64,000 nucleotides of DNA, from positions 873,001-937,000 of the forward strand of contig OX438745.1 of the NCBI GenBank assembly GCA_949316235.1, read 5' to 3'. Position numbers and translations under genes: made by a program. Numbering within the stretch: position 1 is the stretch's first letter; every line of letters starts with the position of its first letter. This document shows positions 34,801 to 48,900 of the stretch, piece by piece. Below the pieces are notes generated by a model that was not told the origin of the DNA, ran no database searches, and saw only the letters and a list, made by a program, of their open reading frames with translations. The DNA is from Oegoconia quadripuncta. Lineage: Eukaryota > Arthropoda > Insecta > Lepidoptera > Autostichidae.

Positions 34801-37800
34801 CACAACTGAAAGCAACTTTTGTTTACTCGGATAGGTGGGTAATGAATTAAAGACCGCTTTCTTTGTCTATGTAGCGAGTTTTCTTTGTCTAATGTACGAA
34901 TGACGATATTGACCATTATTTTTCTTTCAAAATCAAAAAATGCTTTATTTTGTAGGAACTAGGGGTACACTTAAAATAGTCAGATTTTACATTTTCTAAG
35001 CTACTGCTTATTCAAAAGGCATTTTTCCCTTCAGAAGAACAAGCAAGAAACTCGAGAGGTTACTCTTTAAAAAAAAAAGGTTTTTATATTACAAATTTAT
35101 TAATTATTATTTTATATTATAATATTTCTTTCAAAATGGGAAATAATTACCTTTCCCGTAACATTTCACAACTAAATTTCGTACCAGCTACAAAATGGGA
35201 AATCATTTGCCATTTTGTGACATGTGGTAACTAAATTTCGTACCTGGCCACAGAATCGGAAATCATTTCCGATTACGTAACATTTCATAACTAAATTTCG
35301 TAATTGGCTACAAAATGTGAAATCGTTTCCCATTCCGTCATCATCATCATATCAGCCGAAAGACGTTCACTGCTGGACAAAGGCCTCCCCCAAAGATCTA
35401 CACAACGATCTTCATTTCTCATTCCGGAACATTCGGTAATTAGCTACAAAGATTGACTGTAAATTGACCAGTTGCGAAGATTACGAATGAGTGACGAATT
35501 TGAGAACATGACGACTCTCCGAATCCTTACAATAACAGTGGGATAAATGAACATGTTTGTACGTGTGTTACTCGATCATGTTGTAACGCCTGGACGAATT
35601 TGCATACAGCGATGGATGGGTTAGACGGAGAATGTAACTTTCGCATGTCATCTTACGTATAAATGTGTTTTAGTTAAATTTTCGCTTTTAAGCGTTGGAT
35701 GTACTTGAGCGTCACTCAACAGTGTGTACCACTAATATACAGGGTGAATTTGACTTCATGTTATTCCTCATTAACTGGCGACGCCACTCTTGATGACGAA
35801 CAACTTTGCCCCAAAGTACTATAGTCGAAGTCGATAATAAAAAAAAAACGATTACTAATACAAAGTAAACCGCCTCCGTGGCTCAATGTAAACAACATTG
35901 GGTTTACGATTCGGAGGTCGCGGGTTCGATCCCCAGCGGGGTACATGCTTAAGTACTCGGTTTGGTTGGTGGTAGGGCATTTTAAATGTCCGTCTGGCTA
36001 GCTACCACCATCTTATCTAAATGTGCCGCCAAGCAGCAATGTTAATAGCTTGTTGTGTTCCGGTTGTCAGAGATAAGATAGCCAGTCCTCCAAATGTGTT
36101 GGGGTTTCCGTGTCAGTACGCTTCCACCTTCGGCCTCATCTTCACTTAACATCAGGTGTGATGAGGTCAAGTACCAACCCTTTGTGCATAAAAAAATACC
36201 ATTCTGAAACTACCTTTAGTTTAGAAGTCCAACAAATTTCGGCTGAATTTGGCTATGGTTACTAGAGGGAAGTTGTGCGTAATCGGGAGTCGAGTCGCCA
36301 GTACCCAGGAATTATACGTAATAATTCACCATGTATATAATGATTTATGCACCCTAATAGTACCTTTAGATTGTTACCTTTTAATGAAGGTTGTTAATAA
36401 TTACTATGGATACTAGATAACGGATAAATATACAAAAATATTTATAAAAAACATTGACTCCGGAATAAATGTTCGTATTCATCACACAAACATTCACCAC
36501 TCGCGGTAATCAAACCCGCAACCGTTGGTTTTGCAGGTTCTATACTACACCAATCGTTCGTCATAAAACTGACTAAATGTTTCTCTAAGTATTACTAGTA
36601 TATTATTAAACTCAGTAATTCATTCATTTTTTTTTTATCTTTTCATACATATACTAAAATAATATTTCTAAACGTTAAGACAATAGTAATTGCTGTAACC
36701 AGGGCTTGTTCACCGGTTTTTAAATTTAAAACTAAATCAGCGTCAAATACACAAATGCGTGTTTTATTTAGGTTTGGCTCTACCTTAACCTTAAAAATAA
36801 ACGGTTTTCTTAATTACGCACAACGGGACAGTTAGAAATGAAATGAATATTTATTTGCCAAAACATGAGATTGATGTTTAGAATAAACATGTGTCAGTCA
36901 ATCAGAAATAGTCCTATCACGTTCTGTCGTCATGCAATGATGTGCAAATATTTAACATACGCCAACAACATGAATAGTTAAGTTAATCATAAATTAAATT
37001 ATATAAAATAAACAAACTAAAATACGTTGATTAATAGAAGATGTCAAAATTCTAGTAAATAATCAGAGTACAGTTAATCATTACATTCGGGTTTTGAATG
37101 AATTAAAAGGTTTTTAGCGGTTTTAATTTCACTGTTATACCGACAACGTCTCTATCACTACAAACGACAGTGACGCGTGCACTGTCTGTCTGGATTAAAC
37201 CGGTTTATTGCGGTTTTAGGTAGCGCTCTAATTTCGGACGCGCTCCGAACGAAACCTTTTCTAAAATCCTTTTCTATTTTCGAAAACGGTTATAAGCCCT
37301 GGCTGTAACATAATAAAAAAATACCAATAAATGTTAATGATTTCCTGAGGGAACTTTATTTGGTCCGTTAAGGCCATCTGTTTCAGACTGTACTATGGAT
37401 ACTAGATAACGGATTCGAATTCGTAGTCGTTGATTTCGAAGGCAGGGTTTCTATCAACTAGTCAGTAAAGACTACTATTCACTATCGAATAGGCCTAATT
37501 TTTAAATAATTTTTTTTTCGGACACTTACCCCAATCATCTAGTCCCAAACTAAGCAAAGCTTGTGCTATGGATGCTAGATAACGGATAAACATACATAAA
37601 TATTTAAATAAACATCCGAGACTCGGGAATAAATGTTCGTATTCATCACACAAACATTTACCCCTCGCAGGATTCGAACCCGCAACCGTTGACTTCGCTG
37701 ATAGGGTCACTATCAACTACACCAATCGGTCGTCAAAATATAATCAAATAAAAATATAATAGTTCATTCTAGCTTTATAGTCCGAATCGTGAATATTTGT

Positions 37801-40800
37801 AATTTGAGCGCGCTCAGTATTTCACTGTATCAGTAAACAATGACGTCATATTTAAATATAGTAGGCTCACAGTACTCACGGTTCGAAGCATGATGCTTTG
37901 AATTGTCAAAATGATGTTTTTTATGCTCACGTAAGTTGAACCCGTGGGCATTGTGTGCGTTGTTTGCCATGTGAAACCGATTCGGACCATAAGGACATGC
38001 AGTAGCGGTCACCAAATATATAAATAAATAAAACTGGTAATGTCGATACTGAATAATAGCTGAGCACCGTCAAACAGTTCACAACATTAATCCGTCACTA
38101 AAAAAGTTGACTTCATTAAACGTTAAAGCGTTATATTTGGGAAGATTTAAGGTTAATCCGTTAAACACGTGATAAAAATATCATTTTTTTTATCGTTGCG
38201 TTAGTGATCTACTCATAAAAACTGTTGTTTTGGGTTCTGGAAGTTAACAGGTTAGGAACTCAAAAAAGTATGATTGGAGTGTGTAATTTAGTTATCTAGC
38301 ATAATGTAGATATTCCCCTTCAAGAACATTAATAATATTGAAGTTCTCATCTGAAAGGGAGGGTCATTTCGCTTTAAAATATCTTTGCCCGTTGAAAAAA
38401 GACGTTCAAGGGTTTTTTAAAATAGTAGGTACTGGATAACAATTTTAACGGAAGTTAATGAGTCCGTTAACGAGTAACGGATCAACGAGTTAATGCCCAG
38501 TTATATGAATTACGGATAAATATCATTAAAATTGATATAAACATCCATGGCTCGGGAATAGCAGGATTCGAACTGTAACCGTTGGTTTCGAAGGCAGGAT
38601 CATACTGTCTACACCAATTCGCCGACTATCACAATAGCATGTCTATGTTACGCACAAATTATTGGAAACTCTTTGCGCAGTTATACAATCGTAACTGTTG
38701 TTTTTTTTTTTTAATAGTAAAACTTGTGCTTGCCAGCCTGCATGCAATACAAGCGGATCTTGCGGTCGACTGAGTTAAAAACACTTTATTATGTTACCTT
38801 CCTACATCTAAATGCAGAATTTAATACAGCTTACAAAACCGCACCTTAATCTATCACGTAGGATTCAGACAATTTGAAATCGTGTAGGATTCAATTTCCA
38901 ACCCAACTTTAATACAAGACTTTCTATAGTTTCAAACAATAAAATGTTAATGATTGACTACTGTTTAAAGAACAAAATAAAGCTTGTTGTTTTACCAAAA
39001 TATTGTATTCTTTATTGCACATAAAAAAACATGTTGACAATCAGTCGGAAATATTGTACAAAGGTGAGCTTATCTCTAATAGAGATCTCTTCCAGCCAAC
39101 CTCAGTGGTGGTTAGAGCATTGTGCGGGACGATGAAGAAAAAGTGCAGTTACGGAAGGACAAATATACTATACATATAGGTATAATATAATATGTTATTT
39201 ACATACATACACTACTAGAATACAGAAATACACTTAGTTATAAAATTACACGTGATTATTAGTAAACTATATAATATAAATAAATAAATATCACATATAT
39301 AAGTACATAATTATATAAATATATATCTTAAATCATGATAGAATGATAGTGCTCTTTTAGCCTCTTCTTGAAAACTTGGACGGAGGGACTCTCTCGGATC
39401 TGTGCAGAAGCTTGTTCCACAACTGTGCAGCTCGTAAAATCCCCTTTGGCAAGTGCCGAACGTTCCTCTAACAACAAACTGTAATGCTTCATTTCTCGCA
39501 GCCGATTGGATGGCAATAAATCGTGATTAGTTGACAGCCAATCATCGAGAAGTGAAGCATTTGTTTATTGTTATGGAAACTATGACACCTGCTTACCCTG
39601 CCTCCTTATTGTCAACTCAATGGGAATGTCCAACGCCAACTATCAAGTTTGACCATAGTGGAACTTCAAATATCAAATTCAACGAATTGCGAAAGAGGTC
39701 ACAATGAATTCATTGCCCATTGATGTTGGACAATAAGGCAAACATTCTTCATGAGACGAACAATTAGTTACCGATGAAAAATCGGAAAGCTGTTTTATAC
39801 GTATGAATACAAAATTTTTGTTTAGAGTATGTTTACAGTAGTATTGTGTGAAATGCCGTAGTGCTAATGCCGCTGAGGTTCTAGCTTGTTTGCATACAAA
39901 TTGCCTTCTCCAGTGATTTTTCCTTTTAAAGCATTTTTAGTTCTGTCCTTGTGGATTATGTTCTTATAGAAATCTGGCCTTTTATATATATCCTTAAACG
40001 AAATATCGTATTTTTCTTTTATTGTTTAAAATGTTTTTCTAAAATTTTTTCATTTTTTTCCCAATTGGTTTGTTTCATTTTCGTTTTTTTTTTTGTTTTA
40101 ATGAAAAGAACACTTTTTTCGGTATTTTCGACTCTATGCATGATAGGTTACGTTGTAATTTAACCTAAGATAGCTGTTTTCCTAAACCAGTTTTGGGCAC
40201 ATTCAGGTATTTTTTCATTTCCAGACAAAATTGGCAAAGCAACGAAAGCGGACAGCCTACAGCCGGCATTGAGAGGCTTCATTGAAATGCTTCACGCTGT
40301 GCATACAATAAGATCGGAGGGTGACGTCACCAATGTCAAGAGTGGGTTTGAAAATGTAGCGAGGTATCTACCAGGACCGATTACGGTGCAAAAGTTGACG
40401 AGGATCGATAAAAAAGTATTAACAAGTGATGATATTGAAGTGTACTGTCAATTATTGAGCGTTCTCATAAGGATATTGTTACCTCAACGCGCGTTCAGGG
40501 AGGAAATTGTGAAAGTATTCATTTTAGAGGACAGTTTTGACACTAGTCGTGAGATATTGTATATTTTGTGTGGTTTTCTCAAGAATGAAACTGATTTGAT
40601 TGTCTTAGAAGGATTAACTTGTATTATTCTCAGATATGTAAAAAGTGATGCTATATTGACTGCTATTGTTGATTGCAGTAGTGTGCAGTTCGATGAAACA
40701 ACTGAACTGTATAAACACCAAAGCGAATGGGAAAATTATGTCCAACTGCTAGCAACGTTGCCCGAAAGAGTTGCGAACAGATTGGAAATTAATACACCAA

Positions 40801-42980
40801 AAGAATTTTCCCATGAAAATTATTCTTACAATCTTATGTTCCATATAATTCGGAGCATAGATTTTATTTCAGACAGTAACCTCTATCAAGGCATTCATTA
40901 CGACATACATTACTTATCCCATTTGGTGTCGAAAGTTTTGATAAACTACAATATGAATGGCAATTCAGACGCCATTTCGAAATTTATAGATGTTCTTGTT
41001 GCTTGGACTGGGGACAGTAATACTGACCCGAATAAATTTATCAAAAGAAAACTTATACAGACTTTATTTTTCCATATGAATCGCCAAGCCATTGACTGCA
41101 TATCACTTATGTTGCTCAAACATTGTCCCATAGATTATAAAACCAAAGAGCAAAGTATACTAAATTTACTCGGAGACAATTTCGACAAGAATAAGGATTG
41201 GAACCAAATACTGATGTCTAAAATACCTTTTCATATCAAACTGTATAATCACACAGACACTAAAGTCCCAGAAAATCTGATTTACTACATCTCGACTTCT
41301 AGAAATGCGCCTAATTCATTAAACGAATTAATCATTAGATTAGCCAATGTCTGGTCAGACGTTAAAGTAACTAATACGTCAAATATATCACAGCATATGT
41401 ATCTGTCACAATTACTTGTGCTAGCTGTGAAATATCGTGTAATTTTATGTGCTCAGATTAAGGCTCCGTGGAAATTGAATACCATAAAATCTATTTTGTT
41501 CAAAGGTATGTCAAAACATTTAGACGTTTTGTCGCAGGAATTCAGATGTATCGGTATGGCAACTATAGAAATAATACTCAAAACCATGGTAGAGATTGAG
41601 TCAAATGATAAGGAAGCCGTGGAGAATTTAAAATTTGATTACGAAGAGATGGGCAAAGGTTGCGTACAATTATACGGAATACTGCAACAAATCGCCGATA
41701 GATGTGTTATTGATGGTAAAAGAAAGATACCTAAAGGTTTCAAACTAGAAGTTATACCTCTAAAGTATATACTTGATGCAATAGCGGAGAAAGTGGCGGG
41801 CAAAGTGAAGAAACCTATACAAAACACTATTGTCTCGTGTGCAGTTAAAACCCCAGCACAAACGAAAGAGATAGTCAAAACGATAATATCGGCTAAACTT
41901 GATGCACTACAAAAGGAGAAAAAGAAGGACGCTGAAGAGTTAGATTCAGACGACGATCTAGAACCTTACGATATGAGCAACGACGTTTCAGTCAATTTCA
42001 GAAAGAGGCCAAATTATTTGCGAGATCTCATTGAAGTTATCGTTGAAGGAAAAGATCACGAAGGCTTTGAAGCTAGTTTAGAAGTAGCTGAAGAATTAGT
42101 CAACAAGCAGCTTAAGAATGACAGTAATAAACTGGCCGTGGAATTGTTAGATTTGTTCACACATTTGGAGCCAAAATTTCATGTTGACGATTTTGATAGT
42201 GTCAAGTTCAATACAGCTGTCGCAATAGTTTGCAGTCACCCTGTAGTGTGTGCTGAACATTTATGCAAGGAAATTCATACAGACATTGGTAGATACTCTA
42301 TTGCTACAAAAATATTTATGCTCGACGTCATATCTGAGGCGATCAATAGAATTGCTGACGTTAGAGCACAGAACAATGAAACGCCGAAAGACGAAGTCGT
42401 CAGTACAGTCGATGCCGCTGTGCCAGCTGAAGAGATAATAAGGCGACGCTTAATAAACAAAACTAGATATTTCCACTCGAAGCGTGCTCACCCATTTGCG
42501 AAAGCGAAGCGTAATGAATTCGCCTCCGTTTCTGATAGCTTCTTCTACCCTCTAGTCGGCGGATTTGGTTTCAAACAACTAACACTTAGCCATCACAATG
42601 TAAAGCAAGATATTGACAATATTTTGCTTTTTAAATATCTATCAGTCGTCGGGAACGTAATATTGGCTTCGAAGAATTGTCCGAAATGCCCACAGTATTG
42701 CTCGGAGTTGATCCCGATTATTTTGTACATGAGATACGCGCCGGAACCAAAACTACAATCGTGCGTCATCTCTTTGGTAGCGTCTATAGTATTGGCTTTA
42801 CCTACGTCTATTTTGAGGGACGAGTTCTACGATGCTATGATGGAGATTAGGTCTTGGTTAGTTGATCTTCTGACCGATGTGGATTTGACTTTAAGGCTTG
42901 GTGGCCCTAAATCTGAAACGGCGATATTCGCCGGACAAATTCTACAATTGATCGAGAACAATTTGATAGAATCTGATTAA
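7591..42980 (+). CDS. lqfR: lqfR, EpsinR-Tel2 fusion isoform (exons 1-10 + 11a), 1374 aa
   Basis: Exons 1-10 end one base (G) into a codon. Exon 11a (40225-42980) begins with AC, so the junction gives GAC (Asp) and stays open for 917 further codons to TAA. Total coding length is 4125 bp, or 1375 codons including the stop. The product carries an N-terminal ENTH domain and adaptor-binding linker joined to a complete Tel2/TELO2 protein. Tel2 with Tti1 and Tti2 (TTT complex) and R2TP/Hsp90 stabilises new PI3K-like kinases (mTOR, ATM, ATR, DNA-PKcs, SMG1). Drosophila Tel2 is published as a translational fusion with EpsinR made from lqfR; the exon structure here predicts the same. The Tel2 exon has no exon of its own upstream, so a stand-alone Tel2 would need an internal start, e.g. 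the ATG at 40284. Confidence 0.87.
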
Positions 42981-45900
42981 AGTATTACGTTGCCAACTTA
43001 GGTTAAGTGTACAGTACAGGGTGATTTGTTGAGATAGGTCAGTATGGAGAGCCTAAAACTATTGGAGGTAGAAGAATGTATTAAAGTCGTCCTGGATGTT
43101 TATAGCACCACTCGTTAGGATGAAATATTTAATAAACATCTTAAAATAAAGATAGATCACGAATCTGACATATCTGATAAAAATGAAGTAGTCATAAAAC
43201 AATCCATGTATGCAGTTTGTTTTTGTCTAAAAAGGACAGCGAATTTCTGCGCTTAATGGAGTTTCATTAAGTGCAAAAAGAAAGATGCAGTTGCATCAAA
43301 ATTTAATTCTACTTAATACACAATAACGTTTGTTATGAACCCAAGTATGTATTAAAAAAAAATATATAATTTATTGCAGTATCTATGGAGGTTACATATC
43401 GTATTTACTCAAATTCAAAATATTAGGTCCTTACCTATGAAATCGGCGTTTTGTATGAAGAATTTCATTAAGACTGTTTTCTCCATACAAACATTTTTGT
43501 TTTTTTTTTTGGGAACGGCAAATCCAAATCTAGCTAAACTTTCGCTAATACACACTAGCGGATAACATTAAGTTAAGTATAGGCAGCGTTCATTTTTAAA
43601 AGTAACCGCTTTATAAAAGTTTCCGCTAATCTAAGAAATGATTATGGGAAGCACATGAAAAGAGTTCTGTTCAAAAATTTTTTATTATGTAATTTAGCCC
43701 AGAAATTAAAAAATATTTCATGTGAAACCTTGAAATAATTTTGCATTTTCCAAATAAAAAACAAATTTGGATATAGCTTTGAAAATCGCAGGAATTGGTA
43801 CATATGATTACCGAAGAAAAAAAATTCCAATTTCATAGGTGAAGCCCCAATATTTATTTTCATTCAAGCATATAACAATCTTGTGCACAATTGTGAGAGT
43901 ATCCTGTTAAGCTTCTTAAAACTGTGATCTCCCTTCATGTACTTTTTAGATAAGATTTTTACTTTATGCGTAATTTAAATTGAAAAACCTGGATTAGTTT
44001 GGTTAGTGCTTATGTGAGTTGTAAATATAATCGTCGTAAAGTATAATTGTATTTACTACACAGTGAAATATTTATTATTATCAGTTATATAACAAAGGGA
44101 TCTGTGATTACTAAACTAGGCAGATACCTGTATCACAGAAATCAGCGCTCTTCACATGGAAATGAAATAATTGATATAGACATTGACATTATGCACATTA
44201 CTCATATTGAAAATTAAGAAATTCCTGAAAAGGCATGAAGAAGAAAAATAAAAATTATTGTACGCAATTTAAAAGTACAGTGAAATTATTTTATTATGAT
44301 ATCCAAATACACTAAACAACTGTGTTTAAACTTAAATGCGTTAAAATCTTCGTAACGGCTTAACCGATTTGTATCAAACATTAACGTGTCCCCACGGTTA
44401 GTCTAATAAAAAAATTCACTCAAGAACGAAACAATCACCTTTTACTGTAATACGTGCGGACATAACGCTTTTGGCTTGTCATTTTTAATTCAATCATCCG
44501 AAAGTTTCAATTTCTTTGGCTGTGATTGTAGTTTCAGGCTTCTACATACTGACGCATCTAAAGGATCACCCCGATATATTTATATATAAGGAGTAGATGT
44601 TATCCCCACCGCTTGGCATTTTATTCAATAAAGTTTTTATCGCTTTCTTGTCGATTTTTATTTCCCAAGGAGGGACATATGGCAGTGATCAATCAATCAA
44701 ATTGTTTATATTGGAGGCTGGCAGCTTGGTCAGTTCTGACCGTTTTCTTTACAAGCTAAATTCAACCTTATTTCTCGTATAATAACTGACTTACACCCCC
44801 TTTCATAACATGCATACATAAAATCACGACCTTTATCCCAAATGGGGTGGTCAGAGATGTCTCAAACGTTATTGTTTGGATGTTCCAAACATTAAAGGAT
44901 AAATGATTGAAACAACATCCACGTTCACCTTATGATATATACAGAAATGCACACGTGACAGGGGGAGAGCCCATAGCCGTCGAAACGTGCAAATAAATAA
45001 ATAATAATAATAAATAAATGTCTTTGCACAAACACACAGCGCCATCTAGGTCCACAGTAAGCATCTAGGCTTGTGTTATGGATACTAGATGGATAGATAG
45101 AAACTACACAAATACATTTTTTTTTTGTAAATAACTACATGTATAAATGAAAAATATCCATAACTCGGGAGCACATGTCTGTATTCATCATACAAATATA
45201 TGCCCCTAGCGGGATTCGAACCCGCGACCATTTGGTGTAGTAGCAGAATTTCTAACCACTACACCAAACCAAACAGGCAAATCTATATATGTTTTTGGTG
45301 GAAAGCCCCTTAGTCGCCTTTTACGAAATTAGGTTTTAGACTTTATTTCACAAAGAACATTTACACAACATCCACTTAATTGAGAAACACAACTTAACAT
45401 TTAGTAAGTATTTTGTACCAACATTCCCAGAAGGGGTTGCTAAACTAATACAGTACTTAGTTTAGTAGAGACAGGTTAGTTCTATTCTATTTGAGTGCCG
45501 AAACCACACAGCACTTCCCTTTTAAACGGCTGAAAATGTAAAAATTAAAAATACTAATGAATAAGAATCGTTCTATTGGCCCATTTAGCGACACACACAT
45601 ACATGTATAAATGTGAAAATAACAAATTAACACATTGAAAATGGGAATGGAGCAGATAAAAATAATCGGTCGTCGTACCACAAAGTCCTCAACAATCACG
45701 TTGTTAGACGGAAGAGTAATACATAACAATCATTTAAGACTAAAAATAAAAAAGTTCCTGTTAGAACAGTTTAACAAATCATGCTTGTAAATATATATAA
45801 ATAAATAAATCAATATATTTACACAAACACATAGCGCCATCAAGGTCCACAGTAAGCATCTAGGCTTGTGTTATGGATACCAGATGGTTGATAAACTACA

Positions 45901-48900
45901 CAAATACATTTTTTTTTGTAAATAAATACATATATAAATGAAAAACATCCATAACTCGGGAACACATCATGTCTGTATTCGTCATACAAACATATGCCCC
46001 TAGTGGGATTCGAACCCGCGACCTCTTGGTAAAGCAGTCAGTTTCTAACCACTACACCAAATATGAAACGAATCACATAATGTTTATGTTCTATATACCA
46101 TGCAAACTGGTAATACTGTGAAATTCACAAAAGTTTAAATGAAGTGTTACAGTTACATTGGAAGAATATTAAGATCAAGGGAGTATATTTTCTGCCCATA
46201 AACTATTTATAGTGTGAAATATGTAACTCTAAAAGAAACTCAAAATAAACGTTTTAATATATATATATATATAGTTTTTTGCCTCAGACCATGGAGTGAA
46301 GGGATTTCAAGACCACTCAACTCATTATTAATTTGTGCCTTAATTCTTTGTCGTTCAATCATGGAATTTAAACAGTTGAAGCTGTTCGATTTACTAAGTA
46401 AATAATATCTGTTTGGTGGTAAAACTGCATTTTACAATAATAAAAGGAATGTTTCACTTACAGACCAAAGTATGTGTCAAAGGAGGTCTCCATCTCAGCA
46501 TAAGTAGCAGTCTCATCTAGACTGCAACTTATCTTAAAACCCATATTTGAAGACCCATTTTAAAAGTCTTACGAGAGGCTTACGCCCAGTGGTGGACTGC
46601 GAAATTTCTCATTTTGGTGTTCCGTATTGGCCAACGAAAACACACTTGGGAATCACATCGATTTCTGTCCGTCTGTCACCGCGATTTCTGTCATTTACAT
46701 TTTTTATTTTGTTTCTCAATAAACATTTTATAAAAATATTAATATTTTATTTGTTGAAATAATACAAATATCATCGTGCAAATACAATTTCACGAGGATT
46801 ATGATTAATATGAATATTACCAGAAATAATGAAGTGTTTATAAAAAACGAGGAAGTATCTATAAAGAGGTTTACTTGATTTCTCTTCTGTGAAGTTATCA
46901 CTTAATGCGCGCGCAACGCGTCTTCTTACTTTCTTTTTTAAATCATTTCGGACCGTGTGACAATGAGGAGGGCGTTACATAAGTTTTAATAGTACTATAC
47001 TGACTGGCGGCGGCTGAATGCCGCCCCCTAATCTAATCTTTGATGCCCGGGGGCAGGTGGGGGCACCAGTTTTTATCAATAATTATAAATTCTCGATTTT
47101 TTTTAAATCTTGTTTTTATTTGAGGCTTTTGTACACCCTGGGAGACTATGCCAGCCTCATTGCCTCCGCCATCGCCTTTTTAAACCTCACTCTCTTTTTG
47201 AAATGCACAATCCAACAAATTTATACAGACGAACAGCACTCCTACAGAGCATATCAGCCAAAACACAGCTGAGCTGCCCATTGCATAGCTCCGGTGACTT
47301 AATCAAAACACAGCTGAGCTGCCCATTGCATAGCTCCGGTGACTTAATCAAAACACAGCTGAGCTGCCCATTGCATAGCTCCGGTGACTTAATCAAAACA
47401 CAGCTGAGCTGCCCATTGCATAGCTCCGGTGACTTAATCAAAACACAGCTGAGCTGCCCATTGCATAGCTCCGGTGACTTAATCAAAACACAGCTGAGCT
47501 GCCCATTGCATAGCTCCGGTGACTTAATCAAAACACAGCTGAGCTGCCCATTGCATAGCTCCGATGACTTAATCAAAACACAGCTGAGCTGTCCATTGCA
47601 TAGCTCCGGTGACTTAATCAAAACACAGCTGAGCTGCCCATTGCATAGCTCCGATGACTTAATCAAAACACAGCTGAGCTGCCCATTGCATAGCTCCGGT
47701 GACTTAATCAAAACACAGCTGAGCTGCCCATTGCATAGCTCCGATGACTTAATCAAAACACAGCTGAGCTGCCCATTGCATAGCTCCGATGACTTAATCA
47801 AAACACAGCTGAGCTGCCCATTGCATAGCTCCGGTGACTTAATCAAAACACAGCTGAGCTGCCCATTGCATAGCTCCGATGACTTAATCAAAACACAGCT
47901 GAGCTGCCCATTGCATAGCTCCGATGACTTAATCAAAACACAGCTGAGCTGCCCATTGCATAGCTCCGGTGACTTAATCAAAAGTCGTTCTCTAATATTA
48001 TAATATTATTAATGTTTATGATATGCTGTATTTTTTTTATGCACAACCGGTTAGTGCTTTACCCAAATCACACCTGATGTTAAGTGAAGGTGAGGTCGAA
48101 GGTGGATGCGTACTGACCCGGAAACTTCAACATATTTGGGGTATTGGTTATCTTTTCTCTGACAAAGACAATTTAAAATGCCCAACCAACCATACATACA
48201 ATCTAATGACAGGATGTCCTATTATTATGCAAAAATAATGTAGGAGACTATTATGTTAATAATTATTTTAATATTTTAAGAGTACATATAAAAAAATTAC
48301 CTAAGAAACAACGCTGAGCAGATAAACCATTCATTTATGTGACATGTTACAAGTAAAGTTTTATACACATGCGAATAAAGTTAAATTAAATATTACAGGG
48401 ACGTGGGGATAAATATGTAAATTAAAATAAGGAGGGCTATAAGTTCTTGCTTGCGGTCACCGGTGACCGACGTGTCCCTCAAAGGCTTAAATATCTATCC
48501 GTTACCTAGTATCCATAGTACGTTTACGGTACGATTGACGACCCGTTTGCTGTAGTGGTTAGACGCTGACTGCTATACCAAAAGGTAGCGGGTTCGAGTC
48601 CCGCTGGGGACATAATATGTTTGCATGATGAATACAAACTCCTGTACCCGAGTTATGGTATTTACAAAAAATATGTATTTGTATAGTATGTAATATCAAC
48701 CATCTGGTTTCCAAGTACAAGGCTAGTTGCTTAGTGTGGAACTAGATGGCGCAGTGGGTATGTTCAAGTATACTTATTTATTATTATTTTATTATTTACA
48801 GTTATTTACTATTGTACAGGGCTGTTATAATCAACGACCGATTGGTGTAGTGGATAGTGACCTTGTCAACGAAACCAACGGTTGCGGGTTCGAATCCCGC

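Noticed and set aside
40946..41131. Small minus-strand frames inside the Tel2 exon (also 41639-41878, 42275-42460)
   Set aside because: Shadows of the 917-codon plus-strand Tel2 frame.
47110..48003. 297-aa plus-strand and 264-aa minus-strand open frames
   Set aside because: Both are open only because the 45-bp minisatellite unit is a multiple of three and lacks stops. No start/splice logic and no known family.
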